Of a DNA stretch of 64,000 nucleotides, positions 43,392 to 50,995 are shown one piece after another. Origin of the DNA: Mesorhizobium sp. AR10 (GTDB taxonomy: Bacteria; Pseudomonadota; Alphaproteobacteria; Rhizobiales; Rhizobiaceae); assembly GCF_024746795.1 (NCBI RefSeq), contig NZ_CP080524.1, positions 682,001 to 746,000 on the forward strand, read 5' to 3'. Every line of letters begins with the position of its first letter. The stretch's first letter is position 1. Made by a program: the position numbers and the translations under genes. Under the pieces are notes generated by a model. That model searched no databases. It was given only the letters and a program-made list of their open reading frames with translations, and was not told the DNA's origin.

Positions 43392-44651
43392 ATGAAAACG
43401 AAACTACTGACGGCACTTCTTCTCGGCACAAGCATTCTCGGCACCGCCGGGGTGGCTTATGCCGCTGACGTAACGCTCAACATCGAAAGCTGGCGCGGCG
43501 ACGACCTTGCCATCTGGAAGGACAAGCTGATCCCGGCCTTCGAGGCCAAGAACCCGGGCATCAAGGTGGTGTTCGCACCCTCGGCGCCGACCGAATATGA
43601 CGCCGCACTCGGTGCAAAGCTCGCTGCCGGCTCGGCGGGCGACCTGATCACCTGCCGTCCGTTCGACAAGTCGCTCGAGCTGTTCAAGAAGGGCAACCTC
43701 GCCGATATCTCGACGCTGCCCGGCATGGAGAATTTCTCGCCAGTGGCCAAGGCCGCATGGCAGACCGACGACGGCAAGGCGAGCTTCTGCGTGCCGATGG
43801 CCTCGGTCATCCACGGCTTCATCTACAACAAGGACGCCTTCGACAAGCTCGGCATCAAGATCCCGACGACGAACGAGGAGTTCTACGCCGCGCTCGACAA
43901 GATCAAGGCCGACGGCACCTACATCCCGATGGCGATGGGCACCAAGGATCTCTGGGAAGCCGCGACCATGGGCTACCAGAACATCGGCCCGAACTACTGG
44001 AAGGGCGAGGAAGGCCGCGCTGCGCTGATCAAGGGCGAGCAGAAGCTGACCGACGCCGACTGGGTCGCGCCCTATGCCGAACTTGCCAAGTGGAAGCCTT
44101 ATCTCGGCGATGGCTTCGAAGCCCAGACCTACCCCGACAGCCAGAACCTGTTCACGCTCGGCCGCGCCGCCATCTACCCGGCCGGCTCGTGGGAAATCGG
44201 TCTGTTCAACACGCAGGCGCAGTTCAAGATGGGCGCCTTCCCGCCGCCGGTGCAGAAGGCCGGCGACACCTGCTACATCTCCGACCACACCGATATCGGC
44301 ATGGGCCTGAATGCGGCGTCCAAGAACGCGGATGCAGCCAAGACCTTCCTGTCCTGGGTCGCCTCGCCTGATTTCGCCACCATCTACGCCAACTCGTTGC
44401 CAGGCTTCTTCAGCCTGAACTCGACGCCGGTGAAGATGGAAGACCCGCTGGCGCAGGAATTCGTTTCCTGGCGCGACAAGTGCAAGTCGACGATCCGCTC
44501 GACCTACCAGATCCTGTCGCGCGGCACGCCGAACCTCGAGAACGAGACGTGGGTTGAATCGGCCAACGTCATCAACGGCACCGACACGCCGGAGGCTGCC
44601 GCCAAGAAGCTGCAGGACGGCCTCGACAGCTGGTACAAGCCGGCGAAATAA
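43392..44651 (+). CDS. Sugar ABC transporter substrate-binding protein
   Basis: This 419-residue periplasmic protein has a signal peptide (TKLLTALLLGTSILGTAGVAYA) and a family-1-type extracellular solute-binding fold (ADVTLNIESWRGDDLAIWKDKLIPAFEAKNPG; later ISDHTDIGMGLNAASKN). The gene context (murQ before, nagA/nagK opposite) suggests amino-sugar uptake: GlcNAc, MurNAc or short chitin or peptidoglycan fragments. A strong hairpin follows the gene, which may keep its transcript more abundant than those of the permeases. Confidence 0.87.
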   Translation: MKTKLLTALLLGTSILGTAGVAYAADVTLNIESWRGDDLAIWKDKLIPAFEAKNPGIKVVFAPSAPTEYDAALGAKLAAGSAGDLITCRPFDKSLELFKKGNLADISTLPGMENFSPVAKAAWQTDDGKASFCVPMASVIHGFIYNKDAFDKLGIKIPTTNEEFYAALDKIKADGTYIPMAMGTKDLWEAATMGYQNIGPNYWKGEEGRAALIKGEQKLTDADWVAPYAELAKWKPYLGDGFEAQTYPDSQNLFTLGRAAIYPAGSWEIGLFNTQAQFKMGAFPPPVQKAGDTCYISDHTDIGMGLNAASKNADAAKTFLSWVASPDFATIYANSLPGFFSLNSTPVKMEDPLAQEFVSWRDKCKSTIRSTYQILSRGTPNLENETWVESANVINGTDTPEAAAKKLQDGLDSWYKPAK

Positions 44652-44667
44652 GAGCTCAGGCAACGGA

Positions 44668-44691
44668 CCGGCCGGGCATATGCCCGGCCGG
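44668..44691 (+). promoter_or_regulatory. Intercistronic GC-rich hairpin (attenuator or mRNA stabiliser)
   Basis: CCGGCCGGGCATATGCCCGGCCGG is a perfect 24-base palindrome, 17 bases after the binding-protein gene and followed by ATTTC. Such hairpins between binding-protein and permease genes often terminate partly or protect the upstream mRNA. Confidence 0.6.
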
Positions 44692-44879
44692 ATTTCAGAC
44701 TTCAGATTGCGATTGTCGGCACCGCCTCGCGGCCTTACCCTGCTCTGTGTGGGAAAGGCTAGCTGACCTGTCGCAAGCCTTTTGTCCTTGCCCGACGGGG
44801 GAAGGACATTCGGGCCGTGCATCGAGGCATCATCTAGCATCACACCCTATGGAACCGAGAGACGGCGGGGACCGAACTC

Positions 44880-45809
44880 ATGGCCGCAGAAACACGACCA
44901 AAACGACCGTTCCGCTGGCATATCGGCGTCTTCCTGGCGCCGGCTTTGCTTGTCTATACCGCGATCATGATCCTGCCGCTGGCCGGCACGCTGCAGCTGT
45001 CGCTGTTCCGCAACATCGACCAGCACCAGGTCTTTGTCGGGCTGCGAAACTTCCACACGCTGTTTGGCGATCCCAACTGGTCGGTCAATTTCTGGAATGC
45101 GCTGCGCAACAACACCTGGTTCTTCATCATCCACATGCTGGTGCAGAACCCGATCGGCGTGCTTCTGGCGGCTTTGCTGTCGAGCCCCAGGCTCAGGTTC
45201 TCCGCCTTCTACCGCACGGCGATCTTCGTGCCGACGATCCTGTCCTTCGTCATCGTCGGCTTCGCCTGGAAGCTGATCCTGTCGCCGCTGTGGGGCGTGG
45301 CGCCGAACCTCCTCGACCTGGTCGGCCTGAAAAGCCTGTTCACGCCATGGCTCGGCAAGGAAGAATATGCGCTGACCACGCTCAGCCTGATCTCGGTGTG
45401 GCAGTTCGTCGGCATCCCGATGATGCTGATCTACGCCGCACTGCTGTCGATCCCCGAAGAGGTGATCGAAGCCGCCGAATGCGACGGCATCACCGGCATG
45501 TCGCAGTTCTGGAAGATCAAGCTGCCGCTGATCCTGCCATCGATCGGCATCATCTCGATCCTGACCTTCGTCGGCAATTTCAACGCCTTCGACCTGATCT
45601 ATACCGCGCAAGGCGCGCTGGCCGGACCGAACTATTCGACCGATATTCTCGGCACATTCCTCTATCGCGCCTTCTTCGGCTTCCAGTTGCAGGTCGGCGA
45701 TCCCAATATGGGCGCGGCGATCGCCACGATGATGTTCCTGATCATCCTTGGCGGCGTCTGCGTCTACCTCTTCCTCGTCCAGACGCGCTTGCGTCGCTAC
45801 CAGTTCTGA
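44880..45809 (+). CDS. Sugar ABC transporter permease (MalF type)
   Basis: At 309 residues with about six hydrophobic segments, it carries the EAA loop EVIEAAECDGITGMSQFWKIKLPLILPS near residue 200, which docks the ATPase. This is the first of two inner-membrane permeases in the amino-sugar operon. The ATG at 44880 follows a 228-base gap after the binding-protein gene that contains the hairpin at 44668. Confidence 0.9.
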   Translation: MAAETRPKRPFRWHIGVFLAPALLVYTAIMILPLAGTLQLSLFRNIDQHQVFVGLRNFHTLFGDPNWSVNFWNALRNNTWFFIIHMLVQNPIGVLLAALLSSPRLRFSAFYRTAIFVPTILSFVIVGFAWKLILSPLWGVAPNLLDLVGLKSLFTPWLGKEEYALTTLSLISVWQFVGIPMMLIYAALLSIPEEVIEAAECDGITGMSQFWKIKLPLILPSIGIISILTFVGNFNAFDLIYTAQGALAGPNYSTDILGTFLYRAFFGFQLQVGDPNMGAAIATMMFLIILGGVCVYLFLVQTRLRRYQF

Positions 45810-45835
45810 GGGGGCTGAGATGTTGAGCTTGAACA

Positions 45836-45989
45836 CCCCCCTCTGGCCTGCCGGCCATCTCCCCCTCAAGGGGGGAGATTGGATGTCATTGCCGGTTTCG
45901 CCAATTTTCAACGTCGCAGGACGTATGCTGTCGCCGACCCTGCCGATCTCCCCCCTTGAGTGGGAGATGTCCGGCAGGACAGAGGGGGG
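45836..45989. repeat. Inverted pair of CCCCCTCT...GGGGGGAGAT repeat elements (second pair)
   Basis: The pair has the same organisation as at 15796-15949, inserted between the two permease genes of one operon. It accounts for nearly the whole 228-base gap 45810-46037. The next gene supplies its own AGGAGA ribosome site beyond it. Confidence 0.82.
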
Positions 45990-46037
45990 TGCCCGGGCGC
46001 TGTTCTTTGGAAATGCAGCTCGTCAGGAGACGTTCCA

Positions 46038-46877
46038 ATGAGCATCGCAACCCGTTCGCTGCCCCGTACCATCGGCGCCCATGCGATCTTGCTGACCTAC
46101 ACGGCGATCGCGCTGTTTCCGGTGATCATCGTGATCATGAATTCATTTAAATCCCGCGCGGGCATCTTCGGCGCGCCGCTGGCGCCGCCGACGCCAAAAA
46201 CCTTCGACCTGATCGGCTACACCACGGTTATCGGCCAGGGCGACTTCATCCACTATTTCCAGAACAGCCTTGTCGTCACCGTCGCCTCGCTGTTCTTCGT
46301 GCTTTTGTTCGGCGCCATGGCCGCCTTTTCACTGTCGGAATACCGCTTTCGCGGCAACTCGCTGATGGGGCTCTACCTGGCGCTCGGCATCATGATCCCG
46401 ATCCGCCTCGGCACTGTCGCCATCCTGCAATTGATGGTGGCGAGCGGGCTGGTCAACACGCTGACGGCGCTGGTCCTGGTCTACACGGCGCAAGGCCTGC
46501 CGTTGGCCGTGTTCATCCTGTCGGAGTTCATGAAGCAGGTGTCCGACGATCTGAAGAACGCCGGACGCATCGACGGCCTGTCCGAATACACGATCTTCTT
46601 CCGCCTCGTGCTGCCGCTGGTCAGGCCATCGATGGCGACGGTCGCAGTCTTCACGATGATCCCGATCTGGAACGATCTGTGGTTCCCGCTGATCCTGGCG
46701 CCGTCGGAAGAGACCAAGACGGTGACGCTGGGCGCGCAGCTGTTTCTCGGCCAGTTCGTCACCAACTGGAACGCCATCCTGGCAGCGCTCTCGCTGGCGA
46801 TTATGCCGGTGCTCATCCTCTACGTCATCTTCTCGCGGCAGCTGATCCGCGGCATCACCTCCGGAGCCGTCAAGTGA
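46038..46877 (+). CDS. Sugar ABC transporter permease (MalG type)
   Basis: The 279-residue membrane protein begins with a hydrophobic segment (AILLTYTAIALFPVIIVIMNSF) and has the EAA loop KNAGRIDGLSEYTIFFRLVLPLVRPS near residue 180. It pairs with the permease encoded before the repeat. The ATG at 46038 is preceded by AGGAGA. Its stop overlaps the GTG start of the oxidoreductase gene. Confidence 0.9.
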   Translation: MSIATRSLPRTIGAHAILLTYTAIALFPVIIVIMNSFKSRAGIFGAPLAPPTPKTFDLIGYTTVIGQGDFIHYFQNSLVVTVASLFFVLLFGAMAAFSLSEYRFRGNSLMGLYLALGIMIPIRLGTVAILQLMVASGLVNTLTALVLVYTAQGLPLAVFILSEFMKQVSDDLKNAGRIDGLSEYTIFFRLVLPLVRPSMATVAVFTMIPIWNDLWFPLILAPSEETKTVTLGAQLFLGQFVTNWNAILAALSLAIMPVLILYVIFSRQLIRGITSGAVK

Positions 46878-47935
46878 GTTTGGAAAAGCCTCTTCGTGTC
46901 GTCGTTGCCGGCCTCGGCAATATGGGCCGCAGCCATGCGCTGGCCTATCACACCAATCCGGGTTTCGAGATCGCGGCATTGATCAACCGCTCCGATGTGC
47001 CGCTGCCCGATGGACTCTCCGGCTATGGCATCAGGCGCTCTTTCGACGAGGCGTTGCGCAACGAAAAGCCCGACGTCGCCTGCATCGCCACCTATTCCGA
47101 CAGCCATGCCGACTACGCGGTGAAGGCATTCGAAGCCGGTTGCCATGTCTTCGTCGAAAAGCCGCTGGCAACGAATGTCGCGGATGCGGAACGTGTCGTT
47201 GCTGCGGCCAAGGCCAACGGCAAGAAGCTGGTGATCGGCTATATCCTTCGCCATCACCCGTCATGGATCAGGCTGATCGCCGAGGCGCGCAAGCTTGGCG
47301 GCCCTTACGTGTTCCGCATGAACCTCAACCAGCAATCTTCGGGCCACACCTGGGGGACGCACAAGCAGTTGATGCAGACGACATCGCCGATCGTCGATTG
47401 CGGCGTGCATTATCTCGACGTGATGCTGCAGATCACCGACGCCAGACCGGTCGAAGTGCGCGGCATGGGGGTCAGGCTGACCGAAGAGGTCTCGCCCTCG
47501 ATGTACAATTACGGCCATTTGCAAGTGCTGTTCGACGATGGTTCGGTCGGCTGGTACGAAGCCGGCTGGGGGCCGATGATTTCGGAAACGGCCTTCTTCG
47601 TCAAGGACGTGATCTCGCCCAATGGCTGCGTGTCGATCGTCATGAAGGAGGGCGTCAAATCCGACGACATCGACACCCACACCAAGACCTCGACCATCCG
47701 CCTGCACAGTGCTGCGACCGGGGCGGACGGCAAGTTCGCCAAGCCGGACGAGATGCTGTCGATGGAAGGCGAGCCCGGCCATCAGGACCTGTGCGACCTC
47801 GAACAGGCCTTTGTGCTGAAGGCGATCCGCGAGGATCTCGATCTCAACAGGCATATGGATGACGCGGTGAAGTCGCTCGCCGTCTGCCTTGCAGCCGACG
47901 AGAGCGTGCGCAGCGGCGCAGCCGTCAAACTCTAA
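46874..47935 (+). CDS. Gfo/Idh/MocA-family oxidoreductase
   Basis: The 353-residue protein has an N-terminal Rossmann motif, VVVAGLGNMGRSHALAYH, the family EKP motif VFVEKPLATN near residue 90 and the catalytic-region DCGVHYLDVM near 173. The family oxidises or epimerises sugars, inositols or sugar acids with NAD(P). Its place between the permease and ATPase genes suggests that it modifies the imported sugar, for instance an oxidised or anhydro amino sugar. The GTG start (GTGAGTTTG) overlaps the permease stop. Confidence 0.87.
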   Translation: MSLEKPLRVVVAGLGNMGRSHALAYHTNPGFEIAALINRSDVPLPDGLSGYGIRRSFDEALRNEKPDVACIATYSDSHADYAVKAFEAGCHVFVEKPLATNVADAERVVAAAKANGKKLVIGYILRHHPSWIRLIAEARKLGGPYVFRMNLNQQSSGHTWGTHKQLMQTTSPIVDCGVHYLDVMLQITDARPVEVRGMGVRLTEEVSPSMYNYGHLQVLFDDGSVGWYEAGWGPMISETAFFVKDVISPNGCVSIVMKEGVKSDDIDTHTKTSTIRLHSAATGADGKFAKPDEMLSMEGEPGHQDLCDLEQAFVLKAIREDLDLNRHMDDAVKSLAVCLAADESVRSGAAVKL

Positions 47936-47950
47936 GCTAGGAACAATATT

Positions 47951-48949
47951 GTGGGCTCGCTGAATATCGAGAATGTGAAGAAGGCCTTCGGGCCGGTCGA
48001 GGTGCTGAAGGGCATCAACCTCGAAGTGACGGACGGTGAGTTTGTCGTCTTCGTCGGCCCTTCCGGCTGCGGAAAGTCGACCCTGCTGAGGGTCATTGCC
48101 GGGCTGGAGGATTCGACCTCGGGCCGTGTGGTGATCGACGGCGAGGATGTCTCCGCGACGCCGCCGGCCAAGCGCGGCATCGCCATGGTGTTCCAGACCT
48201 ATGCGCTCTACCCGCATCTGACGGTGAAGAACAATATGGGCCTCGGCCTCAAGCAGGCGGGCACCCCGGCGGCCGAGATCGATCGCCGAATCGGGATCGC
48301 CTCGTCGATGCTGTCGCTGGAACCCTATCTCGAAAGGCGGCCGGCCGAGCTGTCCGGCGGCCAGCGCCAGCGCGTCGCCATCGGCCGCGCGGTGGTGCGG
48401 GAGCCGAAACTGTTTCTCTTTGACGAGCCGCTGTCCAACCTCGATGCCGCACTGCGCGTCAACACGAGGCTGGAGATCGCACAACTGCATCGCCGGCTGA
48501 AGGCAACGATGATCTATGTCACCCACGACCAGGTCGAGGCGATGACGTTGGCCGACAAGATCGTCGTTCTCAATGCGGGGAGAATCGAACAGATCGGCGG
48601 ACCGATGGAGCTCTACAATTCGCCGGCGAACGAGTTCGTCGCCGGCTTCATCGGTTCACCGAAAATGAATTTCGTCGATGGCGCCCGTCTCGGCGAGACG
48701 GCAAAGACGATTGGCGTGCGACCCGAGCATCTGACCGTCGATCCGAAATCCGGCGCCTGGAAGGGGACGGTCGTCCATGCCGAGCATCTCGGCGCCGACA
48801 CCAACCTCTATCTCGACTGCGAGAAGGCCGGGCTGATCACCGTGCGCATCTTCGGCGTCTACAATGCCGAACCCGGCTCGACGCTTTTTGCGACGCCGGA
48901 TCCGGCCAGGACCTATCGCTTTGGGGCTGATGGCAAGGTGCTGAAGTAG
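47951..48949 (+). CDS. Sugar ABC transporter ATP-binding protein (MsmK/UgpC type)
   Basis: At 332 residues the ATPase has Walker [11 protein letters not shown]-loop [10 protein letters not shown], signature [14 protein letters not shown], Walker [13 protein letters not shown] and switch THDQ. A C-terminal TOBE-like regulatory domain follows from about residue 235. It energises the two permeases encoded upstream. The start is a GTG at 47951. It is the last gene of the murQ operon; a repeat pair follows. Confidence 0.92.
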   Translation: MGSLNIENVKKAFGPVEVLKGINLEVTDGEFVVFVGPSGCGKSTLLRVIAGLEDSTSGRVVIDGEDVSATPPAKRGIAMVFQTYALYPHLTVKNNMGLGLKQAGTPAAEIDRRIGIASSMLSLEPYLERRPAELSGGQRQRVAIGRAVVREPKLFLFDEPLSNLDAALRVNTRLEIAQLHRRLKATMIYVTHDQVEAMTLADKIVVLNAGRIEQIGGPMELYNSPANEFVAGFIGSPKMNFVDGARLGETAKTIGVRPEHLTVDPKSGAWKGTVVHAEHLGADTNLYLDCEKAGLITVRIFGVYNAEPGSTLFATPDPARTYRFGADGKVLK

Positions 48950-48969
48950 CTTCGAAGCATAGGTTGGCG

Positions 48970-49136
48970 CTGCCCCTCATTGCCCTGCCGGGCATTTCTC
49001 CCGTGAACGGGGAGGAAGAGCAGGCCGCATACTCGGCGCCTTTCCTGCGACGGTGGTGGTTGGCGAACAGTCGCCGAGAGCGTCCTTCTCCCCGTTCACG
49101 GGGAGAAGATGGCGACAGCCAGATGAGGGGCGGCGC
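48970..49136. repeat. Variant inverted pair of intergenic repeat elements
   Basis: TGCCCCTCATTGCCCTGCCG with a CTCCCGTGAACGGGGAG hairpin is mirrored by CTCCCCGTTCACGGGGAG and CAGATGAGGGGCGGCGC. It is a second sequence type of the same kind of paired palindrome as at 15796 and 45836. It separates the convergent ends of the ABC ATPase and the FAH-family gene. Confidence 0.75.
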
Positions 49137-49156
49137 AAACCTGTGAGGTGATGCGC

Positions 49157-50002
49157 CTACACGTCCGCCTTGAACGTCTGTTTCTGCTGGCCGAGGCCCT
49201 CGATGCCGAGTTCGACAACATCGCCAGCCCTGAGGAACACCGGCGGCTTCATGCCGAGGCCGACGCCGGGCGGCGTGCCGGTGGAGATGATGTCGCCGGG
49301 GTGCAGCGACATGAACTGGCTGAGATAGGAAACCAGATAGGCGACGCCATAGACCATGGTCTTGGTCGAGCCGTTCTGCATCGTCTTGCCGTTGACCGTC
49401 AGCCACATCTTGATGTTCTGCGGGTCCTTGACCTCGTCCTTGGTCACCAGCCACGGGCCGATCGGCCCGAACGTGTCGCAGGACTTGCCCTTGGTCCACT
49501 GACCCTGGCGCTCGGCCTGGAAGGCGCGCTCGGAAACGTCATGCGCCACACAGTAGCCGGCGACGTAGTCCAGCGCCTCGGCCTCGGTGACGTATTTCGC
49601 GGTCTTGCCGATGACCACGGCAAGCTCGACTTCCCAGTCGGTCTTCACCGAGCCGCGCGGGATCAGCACGTCGTCGTCCGGGCCGACGATGGCCGAGCTC
49701 GCCTTCATGAAGATGATGGGCTCCGGCGGCACAGTGGCGCCGGTTTCGGCGGCGTGGTCGGAATAGTTCAGGCCGATGCAGATGAATTTGCCGGTGCCGA
49801 CAACGCAGGCGCCGAGGCGCGGCTTGCCGGGAACCGCCGGCAGCGATTTCGCATCGAGCTTCGCCAGTGCGGCGAGCGATGCCGGATCGAGCGCCTTGCC
49901 GGCAATGTCGGCGACATGAGCCGAGAGGTCGCGGATCGTTCCATCCGCATCGAGCAGGCCGGGACGTTCGCTCCCAATCTCGCCATAGCGCAGCAGTTTC
50001 AT
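49157..50002 (-). CDS. Fumarylacetoacetate hydrolase-family protein
   Basis: The 281-residue protein has the FAH fold: IGLNYSDHAAETG near residue 85, the metal-ligand pair in DWEVELAVVIG near 120, and STGTPPGVGLGMKPP near 230. The family hydrolyses C-C bonds of diketo acids. Beside an SDR of this kind, hydrolysis of 2,4-diketo-3-deoxy-L-fuconate (L-fucose/L-rhamnose oxidation) is a reasonable guess. Ureidoglycolate lyase is the frequent alternative label. The ATG at 50002 follows AGGAGA. Confidence 0.85.
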   Translation of the reverse strand: MKLLRYGEIGSERPGLLDADGTIRDLSAHVADIAGKALDPASLAALAKLDAKSLPAVPGKPRLGACVVGTGKFICIGLNYSDHAAETGATVPPEPIIFMKASSAIVGPDDDVLIPRGSVKTDWEVELAVVIGKTAKYVTEAEALDYVAGYCVAHDVSERAFQAERQGQWTKGKSCDTFGPIGPWLVTKDEVKDPQNIKMWLTVNGKTMQNGSTKTMVYGVAYLVSYLSQFMSLHPGDIISTGTPPGVGLGMKPPVFLRAGDVVELGIEGLGQQKQTFKADV

Positions 50003-50067
50003 CTTGTTCTCCTGATTGCGGCCAGTGGCCGTTTGCAAAAACGCTCCGCCGAGGCGAATGAGGCCGC

Positions 50068-50799
50068 TTAGATCGACCAGCCGCCGTCGATATTATAGGC
50101 CTGTCCGGACGTGTAGGTGGCGCCGGCCAGATAGACGGCGAGATCGGCGATTTCCTCGGGCGTGCCGAGACGGCCCATCGGTTGGCGGGCGATGAAGGCG
50201 GCGCGGGCGGCTTCGTAATCACCCTGCGCATGCATGCGGTCTTGGAGCGACGGGCTTTCGACCGTGCCCGGGCAGATGGCGTTGCAGCGAATGCCCTTGC
50301 CGACATAGTCGGCGGCGATCGCTTTGGTCAGGCCAATGACTGCCGCCTTGGTGACACCATAGGCGAAACGGTTGGGCACGCCCTTGCCCGCGCCGGCAAC
50401 GGAAGACATGTTGATGATCGACCCGTCGCCACGCTCCAGCATGCCGGGCAGCACGGCGCGAATGGTGCGGATCATGGCGCGCACATTGAGGTTGAAGGCG
50501 AAGTCGAGATCGGCGTCCTTCATCTCGAGGATCGAGCCAGAATGGACGAAGCCGGCGCAGTTGAACAGCACGTCGACGGCGCCGATCTCGGCAAAGCCGG
50601 CCGCCACCGCCTCATCGTTCAGCACATCGAGCTTGCGGGTCTTGATGCCGGATGTCTTGGCGAGCTCGGCGAGAAGCGCTTCGTTGATGTCGGTGGCATG
50701 GACGACGGCACCCGCCTTGGCGAAAGCCAGCGCGCTCGCCCGGCCGATGCCTTGCGCCGCCGCCGTGACGACAACGATCTTGCCTGCCAGATCCGCCAT
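50068..50799 (-). CDS. SDR-family oxidoreductase, possibly 2-keto-3-deoxy-L-fuconate dehydrogenase
   Basis: At 243 residues it is a classical SDR. The cofactor motif is the uncommon TAAAQGIG, NCAG lies near residue 80, the catalytic Ser is in NMSSVAG and the Tyr/Lys pair is in YGVTK. The AAAQGIG form and overall pattern fit the DHRS6-like group that includes 2-keto-3-deoxy-L-fuconate dehydrogenase. The FAH-family gene lies 65 bases downstream and would take the product. No fuconate dehydratase or transporter is in the window. Confidence 0.83.
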   Translation of the reverse strand: MADLAGKIVVVTAAAQGIGRASALAFAKAGAVVHATDINEALLAELAKTSGIKTRKLDVLNDEAVAAGFAEIGAVDVLFNCAGFVHSGSILEMKDADLDFAFNLNVRAMIRTIRAVLPGMLERGDGSIINMSSVAGAGKGVPNRFAYGVTKAAVIGLTKAIAADYVGKGIRCNAICPGTVESPSLQDRMHAQGDYEAARAAFIARQPMGRLGTPEEIADLAVYLAGATYTSGQAYNIDGGWSI

Positions 50800-50995
50800 G
50801 CTTTTCTCCTCGCCCGCTTTGTGGTCATCGGGGTTTATCGGCAGTCGGCCAAGACGTCATGGTCCAGTCAGACGCCATTGTGCGGCCTGCTGCGCTGCCA
50901 GCCCACAGTTAGAGATGTTTTTTCTCGTTAAAGAACACATATCCAAGCGTCAAGCCCGAACACGATCATCGGCGCTGCGGCCGCGTGCAAAACGC

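Noticed and set aside
47261..48526. 421-codon open frame on the minus strand
   Set aside because: It is antisense to the oxidoreductase and ABC ATPase genes, both of which have complete motifs.
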